DNA from: Immersiella caudata
Taxonomy: Eukaryota > Ascomycota > Sordariomycetes > Sordariales > Lasiosphaeriaceae
DNA length: 64,000 nucleotides
Direction of reading: 5' to 3'
Assembly (NCBI GenBank): GCA_030512335.1
Contig: JAULSU010000001.1
Location: 4,278,001-4,342,000 of the forward strand
A model generated the notes under the pieces. It worked only from the letters and a program-made list of their open reading frames with translations, did not search any database and was not told the origin of the DNA. The position numbers and the translations under genes are program-made. Every line of letters starts with the position of its first letter. Positions within the stretch are counted from its first letter, which is position 1. Shown piece after piece: positions 46,351 to 58,291 of this stretch.

Positions 46351-49300
46351 AGGGGTATTACTTTTGCGCTGCTCTTCTTCTCCATTTTGACCGTTGGAAG
46401 CGTCTGTTCCCGGTTCCCATGTGGTTTGCCGCTTAAAAGCCTGTTCTTTGTTTTATTTCCTTCCTCTCCAGGCTTTGCTTGGAGTATATGTGCGAGGTCT
46501 CGGTGTATAGTTGACCTCAGCAAGGCATAGCGTATGCGTCCTTGTGTTCGTGATGTTGGTGTTTGAGGGGCAAGCGTGGAGTCATGTGAGCACAAGCTTA
46601 TACCATTATACATGTTTAACCAAAAGCATAATACTTATTCCTCTTCGCTCTTCAGTCTATTACCGATTGTGAAATCCTGTTTGCTTCGGATTTAGTTGAG
46701 ATCGTTGTTCTCATCTCCCTACCATTCAACAATAAGATTTTTTTTTACGCAAGGAGTTGGCCGCTGTGTTGAAACAGTTTGAAGGCTGGGGTGTTCGGAA
46801 GTTCGGATTCAGATTGATTACCCGCACCGAACCGGGCCAACACGAGCGGCCGATGCCCACCACAGCGACCTTAGCACAGTGTTGACAGGGAGAAGAGAGA
46901 ATGGAATGGAGGCATATCCGGGTTCGGTGCCCTGGTGGATGAGTTCATCCTGCAATTCAAAGGGGCCCCCTTTGAAATTAGGAAACGCCCGCAAATCAGA
47001 GATTATGCCTCTGAGGACGATCCTACTATCACACAATGGTTCGACACCTCGACGGCCCACAAGGTGTTCTACACAGAGGCCCTGTTGTTTGACTATTTTT
47101 CACAGTACGGCAGCTGGCTCCCGGTTGCTGTGGCTGCTGGAAAATGCAGTCGCCGGCCTGGTTTTAGTCAGGGGTGTTTACATGCGAGAATGGGTAATGA
47201 TACGCCGCAAAGGATCAGCCCTGAAATTCAAACCCCCCTCGTAAAGCCAGTCAAGCTTAACTAAGAGTAGAAGAGATTCTGGCGTATAAACTTTCCCGGG
47301 GGGTTATACTGCAAGGTCTCTGTAGGCTGTGTATGTTAATCTGGGCAGGGGTTGGCCCATTCTTTTCAAACACGGCGCCTTGGTGTTTGGCTTGTTGATA
47401 CGTAGCGTTTATTCATGGGTTGCAGCCATTAAATCAAGATCCAAAGTGAAGGGGTTGGTTGAGGAGTTGCTAGAGGAATCGGGGTTAATTCCTCCTTGCT
47501 CTTCGGGTTCATCTCAAATTGAACGGGTTTACAAGAGACTCAAGAGTTTGGTATCACTGTTTTGAAAGTATTGTGGGATTGTATCTTCAAGGGCTAAATT
47601 CTGGAACAGCGAGGTCTACCGGGTTTTCACTCGGCATTGTAGTTCACAATTCACAGACGACAGATGAGAACGTGCCCGAGTCCTCATTGTAGCAACATCC
47701 GATGGGAGACAGCAATGTCCTTTGACCAAACGCCACGGAAATGTCCGAAAACAACCTCACTCGTCCAACTAATATCTAATCTCGACGGCTAATCTCTCCT
47801 CCCACACTTCCAGGTATCCCGTAGCCGACGCCTGCGTACCCTGCAGCGACCCCCAACCTGCCCGAAAGTCCAGTGTCCAGTTTAAGTTGCACCTCAAGTT
47901 ATGTGCGGGATCTTGTCCTCATTCCGCCCGCATCTTTTTGCGCTTGTAGTCATGTGCCTAGAAGCACAAGTGACCGGTTTGTCTCACGAGCGAGCTCTCG
48001 TCTCGACTAGCCGTGTCCAAGTGATGAATTCAGGAGGAACTGACTGGTTATGAATAATCAGGAACTGGTAGAGCCGGACCAAGCCGAGCGACACAGCAGC
48101 AACCCTAACCGATGAAGAAAAGGCTTGCCACGTAGCGGAGTTGTGAGGCACGTATCACCGGGACTTGTAAAAGTAGCGATCCTGGGGGTTGGCTCTGACA
48201 ATGACACAGAGTGAGGCTGGCGGTGGCCAGAAGACATGGATGCAACCTTGTGCAGACGAGAAGGGTCTATGTATAGTCCTTTCCATGCCATGCCATCCTT
48301 CAAGTCCACGTTCCATTGATTCTTCTCCCGATATTCGAAAAGTCAGGGACATTTGCGGTGGCGGCTTAAGGGCAGTGTTGAAGTTCGGGTGCACGCCGTG
48401 TAGAATGCGGCGAGGACAGACTGCCACCTCGAGGACCGCGGGGGTGGCACCCAGCCATCAACCGGAGCCCAGACAAGCCTTGCCGGACGCGAGATCGTTG
48501 GATGCGCGATCCTTTCCCCTGGCTATTTTGGTTCCGATGCAACCGAAGTGGCATTGTGGAAGGGGTGCTGGCCGCATACGCGGATTTGATCGTTGTTGTT
48601 CTAGTAGCTGGATGGATTGATGTTTGGTCTCGTCCAGTGGTAGCACAACCGAGGTTGAGATGCGAAGCGATGACAGGCTGACAGTTCTGGCCTTGGCCAT
48701 CCTCGATTGTGTATCGTGGGGCATCTGAAGTAAACCAGTGCCTGAAGTCTCTGAGACAGCGGAATTGCACTTCGCACTTGGAGCCGCATTGACACAGGCC
48801 ACTGACCCACCGCCTCAGGATGGTGACCAGCTCCTCAGCCGGGAGATTCGGGGAAGGCCAGGATCAAGGGGCCGCAAGCGTTTGTGCGGCTCTGCCCGGA
48901 CAGGTGAGTGGAGAGAATTCGTGCGGAAGGGCATAGCCCGGCTCAAAGGGTTGGTGTGACTTGAGGGTAGGGCGGAGGACAGGGGCAAACACACACTTCC
49001 ACCGGAAATGCTGCCCGTCGCCTCCAAGGTCCCCTCTCGGCTGTTTGCGGCGAGAGAACCCGTGACCGGATTTGTGATCTGCTGTGGTGACTTGGAAAGC
49101 AGCACAAGCGTGGGAAAGAGCGCCTGGGCATGGGGAAAGGTGAGGAGGCAGGCAGACATCCCTTGAGCCGCACCCTGTTGGCGAAGCAATTGACTAACAC
49201 TATGGCTCCAGTTCCACCGCCGCGTAGGATGGAGAGCTTAATTTGGCTAATGCACACCCCCGCCTGTTTTGGGCACAAACTTGCATCGATGTGCCGTCTT

Positions 49301-49902
49301 CCGGCGGACAGCTGCGGTCTGGGCCGATCGGGGGCTACTCTTGAAAGGGAATCCCGCGAGAGACGACGCTGGCCACCTGTAGTCATCGCAGATGCCAACA
49401 CGGGAATCTGTCTTGCGACCTGCGGCAGGCCACAGGTCTGAAGCAGGTTGAAGGAACATCGGAGCGGTATACGGCCGCGCGTCGATGAAGCTGGCTCCTC
49501 TGATGAGTGCCGTAGTAACCTTGCACAGTCTCCGCTTCCGATCGAGTTGGTGTGCCGAAGGCTCTCTCTCCCGCGGACCGTAGCACATAACTGTGCAAAC
49601 TCGGGTAGACCTGTCAATCTTCGGCGGTCTTCGATAGGATTGTTTTGAGGCTGAGTGACGTCTTCCCTCGTCCGGGTTGACGGAAACCGGGTCTCAGATT
49701 GAGAGAGCTGGGGAGCGACAGGGCGCCCTGGTGTCCCGTCGCCAGCGAGATATAAAATCCCCTTTCCCCGCCGTCTGTTCGCTGATGCTCCAAAGCAGAA
49801 AACCCCCGAACGGTGGTGAGAGCCATGGGATGATCATCACGCCACAACCCGAATACACCGACCGCAAGGAAACGTACCACCAATGCTGGAAAACCCCGCT
49901 CC
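46351..49902. other. Gene-free region, partly AT-rich, possible relics
   Basis: No confident gene. 46600-48060 is more AT-rich than its surroundings. Two frames there read somewhat like protein: 46935-47264 (HKVFYTEALLFDYFSQYGSW) and 47329-47565 (RSVYSWVAAIKSRSKVKGLV). Both lack an ATG and have no recognised family, so they may be remnants of a gene or transposon. A TATA box (tataaaa, 49751-49757) near the right end belongs to the next gene. Confidence 0.4.
49751..49757 (+). promoter_or_regulatory. TATA box of the acidic hypothetical gene
   Basis: tataaaa, 146 bp upstream of the ATG at 49903 and followed by a pyrimidine-rich stretch, the usual fungal core promoter layout. Confidence 0.5.
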
Positions 49903-50559
49903 ATGATGACTTCCCGCACCCGCATCGTTGATATGACCATTGAAGTTCCCTATCCGATCGGCAGGGTCTCATGGGTTTATGGGGAGACTGACAACAACAT
50001 TCGTCTCTTTTTAGAGTCCTTCGATGAGTCCGACCCCAGCCACCACCACTGCTCCACATCAAAGCCTTCATCAAACTACTCAACGACGGCCACGTACCCT
50101 CCCTCTTTCAGCAGCCGATCTCAACCACCAGCAGCTGCCACCGTCACCGCATTAGCGTCATATCTTGGCGGTTCAGAAAACCCTTATAGCGACGACGACG
50201 ATAGTTCAACTCAGACGACTGATACGGAGCCGAACAGAGACGGGTTCGACATTGACTTGGCCTCTATCATAACCCCGCACAGCTCCATCAACTCTGATGC
50301 CATGGCCCTCGCGCAGGACGACCACAATGAGAGCAACAGCGTGGTGCGTTCCGATGACCTGGAAATTGGCGGCATGGGCGGTTGGCTCCCCCCGCAGTTT
50401 GATAGGCCAACTGAGGAGCCCCAAAACGCGCCAGAGATGGAGATGGCGGGCATTCGAGACAACACGCAGGCTAGCAGCATTCAGGATATCCTGAGTATTG
50501 TGGAGAGGAGCAGAGACGGCATGTACGTGGAAAGACTCCAACGGGTAGCGCAGAGTTGA
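49903..50559 (+). CDS. Acidic, Ser/Thr-rich hypothetical protein
   Basis: Intronless, 218 aa, starting at ATG 49903 (a second ATG follows at 49906). I do not recognise a family. The protein begins with a short folded-looking part (TIEVPYPIGRVSWVYGETDN) and then becomes Ser/Thr/Pro-rich. An acidic run SDDDD lies near the middle, followed by DLEIGGMGGWLPPQFDRP. It ends with a predicted amphipathic helix (SIQDILSIVERSRDGMYVER). No signal peptide, membrane segment or cysteines. A TATA box 146 bp upstream supports a real gene. It could be a small regulatory or disordered protein; no function is claimed. Confidence 0.5.
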   Translation: MMTSRTRIVDMTIEVPYPIGRVSWVYGETDNNIRLFLESFDESDPSHHHCSTSKPSSNYSTTATYPPSFSSRSQPPAAATVTALASYLGGSENPYSDDDDSSTQTTDTEPNRDGFDIDLASIITPHSSINSDAMALAQDDHNESNSVVRSDDLEIGGMGGWLPPQFDRPTEEPQNAPEMEMAGIRDNTQASSIQDILSIVERSRDGMYVERLQRVAQS

Positions 50560-51020
50560 ATGTGCGCACAGGACTACTGCCGCACTTGCGTTCTTCTGGT
50601 GAACGCTCCGTTGGGATTCGATGGGCTCTCTTGGGCGTTTCGCAGCGTGTTCCTGCCGTTTCAACTGTCTCTCTGACCTGTTATCAACGTGGTGAGCGTG
50701 GGGAGGAGAGTGGCCGGGCAGATGTCAACGAGAAGTGAATCCTCCTAGAGAATCGAAGGGGGAAAAAGTTGGCGCGCATCCAAAGGAAATATAACACAAT
50801 ATTCTCTTTTGCCTGGGCGAAAGCAGGGCAAACAGAATCCAAAAATATACACTTGTTGGAATGACAACTGCTCCGAGAAGGATCGCTGGGGCTTGACTTA
50901 CCAAGCCTCGTCCACGACCCCTGAAATTCCGTTACTTCTTAACAACGCCGTTGAACCATATGCGCTCCCCACCGCATGCCAACATATAACGCCAAAATCG
51001 CACAGAGACCTGACCGAAGA
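50560..51020. other. Convergent intergenic region
   Basis: Holds the 3' ends of the hypothetical gene (plus) and the SVP26-like gene (minus). No gene seen. Confidence 0.5.
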
Positions 51021-51823
51021 TCACAATCGATCATCAGATCTCTTCCAACCAAGAGTGGACGACACTTGCCCTATTCCAGAGAGCACATTGTCGACCAGTA
51101 CCTTGACCATACCCTGGCCGCGCCTGGACTTGCTGCCGTCCCCACCGCTTGTCGAAGTCGAGGGCTCGTTACCCATTGTGGGCAGGACATTGTCGCTTGC
51201 TGACAGACTGACAAACAGCGCGAACGGGACGAGCCAGACACAAAGGCCGAAGTATGATGCAACCTCGGTGAATGTGGGCATATCGCTCGGGGCATCGTAG
51301 TAAGACGACATGTTTTGGTACGCTCGTTCCTGGTGGTGGGAGAAGTGCTTGAACCAGAGGTAGTGGTTCAGGAGCACGAGGACTACAGAGCATGTTAGCC
51401 TGCCTATCATTCTCTCGAGAAAAGTGGAGGGAGCGAATGCCACACACCACACGACAACAAGAACAAGGGGTCGCTGAGCTTGACGTAGGGGAAGCGGCGC
51501 ATGTTGCCCAAGTAAACAACATGGGAGAAGACACTCAGGAGTGTAAGGAGGAAGGGAAACCGGTCGATAACGCAGAGAAGTAGTTGCAATCCCATAACCG
51601 AGTAGATGAGTTTCGTCAGGAGGCGCTTCGCAATCACCGTATGCTCCTCGACGAGCTCGGACAGGTAGTAGAGTCCTGATGCTACAAAGCGGGAACGCAA
51701 GTTAGCAACGGCACAGTTTCGGGGAAAAGGGGGGCTCGGGAAGAGCGCCGCACCTATTGCTAACGTCAGGAAGCAGAAGCCCACGATGGAGCCGAGATAG
51801 CCCACAAGAGGTAGAATCCACAT
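51021..51823 (-). CDS. SVP26: SVP26/TEX261 family COPII adaptor
   Basis: Exons (leftwards) are 51823-51754, 51681-51448 and 51382-51021, giving 221 aa. Near-perfect family match: MWILPLVGYLGSIVGFCFLT, then (A)SGLYYLSELVEEHTVIAKRL, LLCVIDRFPFLLTLLSV, HVVYLGNMRRFPYVKL and LNHYLWFKHFSHHQERAYQN. It is a small multi-pass membrane protein of the ER and early Golgi. In yeast, Svp26 recruits glycosyltransferases into COPII vesicles. The C-terminal 65 residues are hydrophilic and Ser/Gly-rich. Introns are 72 and 65 bp; the second uses gtgtgt and a ctaac branch point. It is divergent from BUD23, 593 bp away. Confidence 0.95.
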
Positions 51824-52416
51824 GTTGACTCTCTTCTCTTGGGCAAAGTGTTGGAGTTATGCGGCGTTCATGTCAGAGCAAAAGAGACTAAGAGGCGCAG
51901 GCAATCACTCGACGATGTGCGCATCAATCAGACATTTGGCTTCTTTCAACAGAAACGCGTTTAAGTGGGGCACGTACTCAATGACGGGACGTGTCCAGTC
52001 AAGCATATGGCGACGTCAGTGCCCCACAGCGAGAGATCTGCGCACGGGCCGGTTGAGCGATGATCCGCAGATAAGATAGCGATAAGAAATATTTCTTATC
52101 GGCCACAAACTGCCCACAATCTTCAAGGTCTGGGGTTTCGAGGAAAAGCGCCCGCCGTTGCGACCACTCCGGGAGTCACAGAGCGCCGAATTCGGTATCA
52201 GAGCTGAGCGCCGCTGTATACTCTCTCAAGCTCCTGTTTCTGTTATTCAATACCTCCATTGCGACACCCAAGCCCTCGCGCGCCCGCCTCACTGCCTTGC
52301 GCCCTGCCACATCAGCCCCGCCATAAATCCCAAAATTGTGTGTTGCGAGAGCACGGCACAACAGCACAGCACTCCCACCTCACCAACAACCGCCCTACGG
52401 CGCCCAATCGCCCACC
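51824..52416. promoter_or_regulatory. Shared divergent promoter region of SVP26 and BUD23
   Basis: A 593-bp gap between two genes transcribed away from each other, so it must contain both promoters. It includes an AT-rich palindrome-like stretch (agataagaaatatttcttat, 52081-52100). The ORF that runs through 52158-52416 is in frame with BUD23 exon 2 but lies upstream of the true ATG and is not coding. Confidence 0.5.
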
Positions 52417-53303
52417 ATGTCTCGCCCCGAGGACACCCTGTAAGCCGCTTCTACCGCACTACCCCGAGGAACTACCCACTAACTCACCCCAGCCAAGCCG
52501 ACGTGCACTACAATGACACCGAAGCCCGCAAGTACACCACCTCCTCCCGCATCCAAACCATCCAAGCAGCCATGACCCACCGCGCCCTCGAACTCCTCGA
52601 CCTCCAATCCCCCTCCTTCATCCTCGACATCGGCTGCGGCTCCGGCCTCTCCGGCGAAATCCTCTCCGACATCCCCGAATCCGAAGGCGGCCCACACGTG
52701 TGGGTAGGAATGGATATCTCGCCCTCCATGCTCGATGTGGCTCTGCAGCGGGATGTAGAGGGTGATCTTTTCCTCGCGGATATGGGACAAGGCGTGCCCT
52801 TCCGGGCGGGAACGTTCGACGCGGCGATCAGCATCAGTGCGATTCAATGGCTGTGCAACGCGGAGAGCAGCGAGACGTCTCCAGCGGGGAGGCTAGCGCG
52901 GTTTTTCAACGGGCTGTATGCGTCGCTGAAGCGAGGCGGGCGCGCGGTGTGTCAGTTCTATCCCAAGAATGATGTGCAGAAGCAGATGATCACTTCGGCG
53001 GCGGTCAAGGCGGGATTTGGAGCGGGCTTGCTGGAGGATGATCCCGAGACGAAGAATGCAAAGACGTATTTGGTGTTAACAGTGGGGAGCGCGGGGACGA
53101 AGGGGGATATCACGGGAGTGGTGGAGGGGATGGATGGAGTGGATGTGGTGGATTCGAGGAGAAAGGGGAAGACGGGCAAGGGGGAGATCAAGAAGGGGAG
53201 CAAAGCGTGGATTCTGAAGAAAAAGGATCAGATGGAGAAGAAGGGCAAGGTAGTGAAGGCGACGTCCAAGTATACTGGGCGGAAGCGGCGCATTCAGTTC
53301 TGA
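52417..53303 (+). CDS. BUD23: 18S rRNA (guanine-N7) methyltransferase Bud23
   Basis: Exons are 52417-52439 and 52493-53303, giving 277 aa. The 23-nt first exon encodes MSRPEDT plus part of Leu8, and splicing restores the family N-terminus up to YNDTEARKYTTSSRIQ. SAM-binding motif I DIGCGSG is at 53-59, then GMDISPSMLDVAL, DMGQGVPFR, and SISAIQWLCNAE. The C-terminus is Lys-rich (KTGKGEIKKGSKAWILKKKD), with TSKYTGRKRRIQF at the end as in Bud23/WBSCR22. The enzyme methylates a conserved guanine of 18S rRNA together with Trm112 and acts in nuclear pre-40S assembly. The 53-bp intron has a ctaac branch point 11 nt before its cag acceptor. Confidence 0.96.
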
Positions 53304-54025
53304 GTTTTGCCCCTTTTTTGTTGTTTTCTCGCATCTGGTTGCATTGGGGGGTCGGCGTTGGGAGTTTTCGTTCTCGGTGGCAGAACAAAGCTACTGGATT
53401 GCAATATACGGTCTCGATACCCAAAGTCTTCTTCAGAAAGTCTTCCCTCCTTGCCCTCGGCTCCCAGTTCCCAGCTCTCGGTCCCGCTCAGATGTGGTCC
53501 CCCGGCGGCCATTTGGCCCCACTTCACGTTCTCTGCCTTCCAATGTCCGCACATTAATATGGGATGGGAAGTTTATCAATCTATTCACCGTTCTCTTTCT
53601 CGTCTGGTCTCATACCAGGCGAGTCTCAACCTACCATTGTCTGCAACCCTGGCGCCAGATCCATGAGGCGGGAGAGCCGCCAGCCACTGCCAAAAAAACC
53701 ATCTAGACATAGACGTGCCTCAACCCAAAAAAAAAACACGGCTAGGATACCAAGAAAACAATGCATTGCCCGATAGTCCAACTTTACTCCCTACAGTACA
53801 GCGAAGCCGAACACCGCTCGCCTGGCGTTTCATCCACCTTGGTTGTATACGCCTCGTCTAGTCGTCAACGGCCTCGTGTCCTTCGTCCTTTCGTGGTATC
53901 TCCCGCCTGCCCTTCTATCGCATGAAACAAAGAATCACGGTTGTAGCGGTTGGCGTCTCGCGATGCGGTCGGATCTACATGCAGGTTACGCAAGCCGGCG
54001 CTTCTCAATTAGGTGGGTATCTCAT
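53304..54025. other. Convergent intergenic region
   Basis: Between BUD23 (plus) and IDH1 (minus). An A10 run lies near 53728. No gene seen. Confidence 0.5.
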
Positions 54026-55347
54026 TTACAACGCCTTCTCCATCGAGTCGAGGATGGCACGGGTGAATTGGTGGTTGGTGGCATCACCGCCCATGTCGCG
54101 GGTGCGGATCTTGCTGTTGGGGTATGTTAGCGGTGGCAGCTTTGCGTCGTGCGGTTAGGACTTACCCTTGGCCAATAACATCGTAGATGGCGTTGGAGAT
54201 GCGGTTGGCGTGGTCGTCAAGACCAAGGTGACGCAGCAGCATGGCACCGCTGAGGAGGAGAGCGGTGGGGTTGGCCTGGTCCTTGCCCTGAATGTCGAGG
54301 CCGACGTGACGGCAGCCGGGCTCAAAGACAGCAACATCACGGCCCATGTTGCAGCCAGGAACAACACCGGGGCCACCGACAAGGGCAGCGGCGATGTTGG
54401 ACAGAATGCCACCGTACAGGTTGGGCATGACCATGACGTCGAACTGCTGGGGGCGGCTGACGCACTGCATGGAAGCGTTGTCGACAATCATGTCGTTGCA
54501 CTCTAGCTGTGGGTAGTCCTGGGCGAGGCGGTTGAAAGTGCCGCGGAAGAGACCGTCGGCCAGCTTCATGATGTTCGCCTTGTGAATGCAAGTCACCTTC
54601 TTACGGTGGTTGGCAAGGGCGAAGCTGAAGGCGAACTTGGCAATGCGCTCCGACTTGGCGCGGGTAATGATCTTGAGCGACTCGACGACGCCAGGTACGC
54701 TCTGGTGCTCAAGACCGCTGTACTCGCCCTCGGTGTTCTCACGGATGATGCAGAGATCGATATCCTTGTGGCGGGTCTGGAGGCCGGGAATGTTCTTGAT
54801 GAGGGAAATGGAAGCGTAGATGTCGAGTTCCTGGCGCATGGCGACGTTGAAGCTCTGGTGGCCAGAGCGGCTGATGGGGGTGTGGAGGATGCCCTTGAGG
54901 CCGAGCTTGTTGCGCCGGAGCGAGGCGACGGCATCGTTGAAGGCATCTTCTGTGCGGCCGGTGGTCTTGCCCTCCTCCAGACCCGTCACGTCGACTTGCT
55001 CCCAAGTAATGGGCACGTTGTCAGCCTTGAAGACTGTCTTGACGCTCTCGGCAACCTCGGCGCCGATTCCATCGCCGGGGATGAGGGTGACAGTGTACTT
55101 GCCACCGTACTTAGTCGGCTTGAAGAGGTCTGACTGGATCGTGCTTGGGTTCTCGTCCTGGACGCTGGCAAAGCCGCGCGCCAGGTTCAGGCGCTGCGAC
55201 GGCTTGGCTGCTGCCCGGAGGAGGCGCTGGTGGTGCTTATCAGCAAGATGGCCCTGAGCGATTTTGGGCGTCGCGATTGCACAGGCGGCGGGGTGCGGCG
55301 CCGATTGAACTCACCTGGGCCGTTCTGCTCGAGTGTCGGGACAGCAT
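54026..55347 (-). CDS. IDH1: NAD-dependent isocitrate dehydrogenase subunit 1, mitochondrial
   Basis: Exons (leftwards) are 55347-55315, 55226-54166 and 54113-54026, giving 393 aa. TCA-cycle enzyme that oxidises isocitrate to 2-oxoglutarate, acting as a heteromer with IDH2 in the matrix. The N-terminus (MLSRHSSRTAQRLLRAAAKP) is Arg/Ser-rich with no acid, a mitochondrial presequence that is split by the first intron. Family motifs: VTLIPGDGIGAEV, ENTEGEYSGLEHQSVPGVVE, ANIMKLADGLF, NDMIVDNASMQ, MPNLYGGILSNIAAALVGG. The Idh1 (regulatory subunit) assignment rests on overall resemblance and on EHQSVPGVVESLK. The last exon (KIRTRDMGGDATNHQFTRAI) is only 88 nt. The 52-bp last intron has a ctaac branch point. 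Confidence 0.94.
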
Positions 55348-57412
55348 TGTGTAGTATTATCTGCCAGCGACCGTGGGCCAAGGAATTGGATGCTCAGGAG
55401 ATTTCGTCGAGGTCGTGGAGGAAGATGGCGAGGCGAAAAAGCTATTGGAGAGCCAAATGCCGCAAAACAAAATGCCTTTTGCTTGCTGGAGGCTTCGTGG
55501 TGGAGCTTTGGTTTTTGGCCTTCCCTTCCTGCCGGCGGAGTGGACTGCTCGGAGCATCGGGCCAGCGCTAAGCCGAAATTGGCTTGGTGAGGCAGTCTTG
55601 GCAGCGCACGGAGCACTGTATGTGCTGTGACGTTTATCCTCGCGGCTACCAGCGGGGTTTCCAGCACGTCTGCCGAGAAACGGCTTTCGTTCCGCTGCAG
55701 GGCACTTGAATTGCTCAACCATTGACAGCGACATCTGGACACTGTCAGATGCAAAAAATAACGACGTCCCAAAAAAGGTTCACCTCGAAAGTGTTCATCC
55801 TTTGCTTTGATGTTCTGTGGAAGATGCACCGCAATGTCGCCTAGCATTGTTGCGCTTCTTTGCCAGAACCCCGCCGTGCGACCCTGTGTAGCAGATGCGT
55901 GATGGGCAGGGGAGGTGAATGGGGATGAGGATCATGAACAGCCGCCACTCGTCTCTTCGCAGGCAGTTGAGTGGGCTGGCTTCGGACCCGCTATAAACCT
56001 CCGCTTGTCTTCTTTCTCCTGTCTTTCATTCCTATTCACATCTCGTGTTTTTCTTTGCTACCCAACCAAGCCTCAGATGTATCCAGTGAACATCTTGAAT
56101 GTGCAGCTTGAGAGGTTCGCGTTATGGGTGCCGGCGTCTGGGCCTTCATTCACGTCTCCTCATCTTATCATTGGCACACTTGACCAGTCGTCGAGCGAAT
56201 TTCTTCAGATCGGTCCATTTTCTCTTTCGCTCTCCTCAGGGAAAACGACCTATGGTCCTTGGACCCCAGTGCCATCTCGCGCCTCTTCAAAATGGGGTCC
56301 ATCTCTGCTGGTTCAAAATCGGCGATACCTCACCAAAGAAAAAAGAAACAATGCTGGTAACGGATCCATTGGCCTTCAGTGTGAATCGGGCGACTAGGGG
56401 TGGAGGCGGTGCGCTTCAGCCTGCTTCCATCATCGAATATGGCGATGGAGAACTGTGGCCTTGCGATAAAGACGAGAATGAACCCCCTGTGCATCGATCC
56501 CTGACCAAGCTGCCCTCCCCAGCAACAACCATCTCGTCACCTCTGAACTGCCCGTCTTGTGGGTGAAGGCCAGCGACGGTTCACACGGGATAGATATCGA
56601 CGCTGGGACCTTCAAAGGACGTCACATCTCTGTTTGACGTGGAATGTCACGGCGACCGCTTCTCGCTATGTCCAACACTAATAACCTCCGAGAGATGGCT
56701 GGAGAATCCCCGATATCCTCCAACCCTGAAACAGGCTCCAACAGCGCTGGGGTGCATCCGTCATGGGTTTTCCACCCCGCCCATCTTGCTTTATGGATGG
56801 CCGACTGTGGATGCTATCCGTGGTGGGAAGGGCATGGCATGGCGGAGGAGGATTGAGCTCCCAGTAGTTATGGTTGCGGACTTCAGTGATGAGGATACGG
56901 CTAGTCCGCAGTATGTTGTGCCCAACTGGCCGGACCGAGGTGAGCCAGGTTGGAGGGAAGTATCGCAAGGGAAGTGGTTCCCCCGAATGGGTTGGATGAG
57001 AGCCGCTGATGAATTGGGAAGCAAAGATTTACACTCGTTGGAGGGCTTAGACCGGCACCCTCGGCCCTTTTGTTCTCTATGTGCACGTATGCAAAGTTCA
57101 CCGACTGCTCCTCTTCGCTACCAAGTCCACGGTCACTCTCAATGCCATACCAGGGCCGTATGACTTGGCTTCCGCCGTTCAGAGTGTCTTGAACTCGGTG
57201 TCTCTTCGGAAAGTCCAAGTCCCTTGGTTAGAAACCAGGTTGTATCCCAAGACCCCCTCGATCAAGGCGACGACCATGGGCGTAGTCACCCGGAACTGGT
57301 TCGTATATCTGGTTTCGTTCGTGCTCAGAGCCAGTCTATCGAACAGTTCGCCAAGCCCAAATGCAGACTGGAAAAGTGTTATCTGAACAGCTGCTGGCTA
57401 CAGTCATGAAGG
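55348..57412. other. Intergenic region with TATA box and coding-like patches
   Basis: No gene model closes. A TATA-like box (tataaac, 55992-55998) is followed by a CT-rich leader and ATGs at 56076 and 56124, the layout of a fungal promoter. Downstream, protein-like patches occur in different frames: about 56330-56560 (TDPLAFSVNRATRGGGGALQ), 56542-56634 (SELPVLWVKASDGSHGIDID) and 56639-57163 (ELPVVMVADFSDEDTASPQY). Stops and frame changes interrupt them. It could be a decayed gene or a spliced gene I cannot resolve. Confidence 0.4.
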
Positions 57413-58291
57413 TTAGTCATCGGTCAGTGCTTCAATGAAACCTTGGCTAACCTCTGTTGTGTCATGGTGGTTAATGCGGCACCAGCGCTTGAGGTACTCA
57501 GAGAGGACCTTCAGGGATGGCGAATGGCTGCACTGGATCTCAATCTCAGTGTGCCCGGGTACGACAGTGAGATGGTACGGGGGCCTCAAGAAGAGCTCGT
57601 CGGGCCGCGGCAGTGACTGGACGTTGGGCAGAAACTCGACAGTCCTGGAGCTCGACACAGGGGGGCTCCGGGTCTTCTCAACCACCTCCGGCTTCCCAGT
57701 CGCAGTGTCAAGTTCCACATCGGCCCATTCGTCTGCAGCAACCCCTTGGCGAATAGGAAGCTCCGCCTTCTTGGGTGCTTGGAAGCACGTCAACAGCTTC
57801 CCGCGAAAAACGGGGAACAGCTCGGCGGGCTGGAAGACTTTTTTCTTGGGGAGGGTGATGACGAAGGCATTCCGTTGTCCAGACCACGAGGTAGAGCCGA
57901 CATCTGAGCTTGAAACTTCCAGAAAGAGTCGCAGCCTGCCAGACTTCGACTTTTCCAGCACGGTCTCAGTCCAGTCTTCATTGGCCGAGTCTTCAAGTAG
58001 CTCGGTCATGCTCTTGGCCCATGTTTCGACACAGCCAGCCAGAATAGTCACAAAGTTCGTCTTGTCAGGGTAGAACTCCTCCAGGGCAGCGAGAAGAAGC
58101 TGCCATTCTGGCTCAATGACAACCTCATGGCCGAGGAGGTCCTGCAGACTCTTCAGGGCCGTTTGGAGCCCACCATCTTGCTTGTTCCAGATGTCGCGGA
58201 TGGCGATCTGAACTTTGAGAGGTCTGTACCATTAGTCGCGGAACACTGGTCGTTGGCTCGGCTACGGGCTGGGTACTTACAGTGAAGGCAT
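57413..58291 (-). CDS. Conserved-looking protein of unknown function
   Basis: Exons (leftwards) are 58291-58281 (11 nt) and 58223-57413, giving 273 aa. The 11-nt exon (MPSL) splices through a gtaagt donor and tacag acceptor into PLKVQIAIRDIWNKQDGGLQ. No family recognised. The N-terminal half is helical (LQTALKSLQDLLGHEV, LLLAALEEFYPDKTNFVTIL) and includes VETWAKSMTELLED. The middle has a beta-rich part (GRLRLFLEVSSSDV, RNAFVITLPKKKVFQPAELF). After a Pro/Ser linker comes PYHLTVVPGHTEIEIQCSHS. No signal peptide or membrane helix, so probably cytosolic or nuclear. Codon use is like the neighbours and the frame is long and intact, which supports a real gene. Confidence 0.7.
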
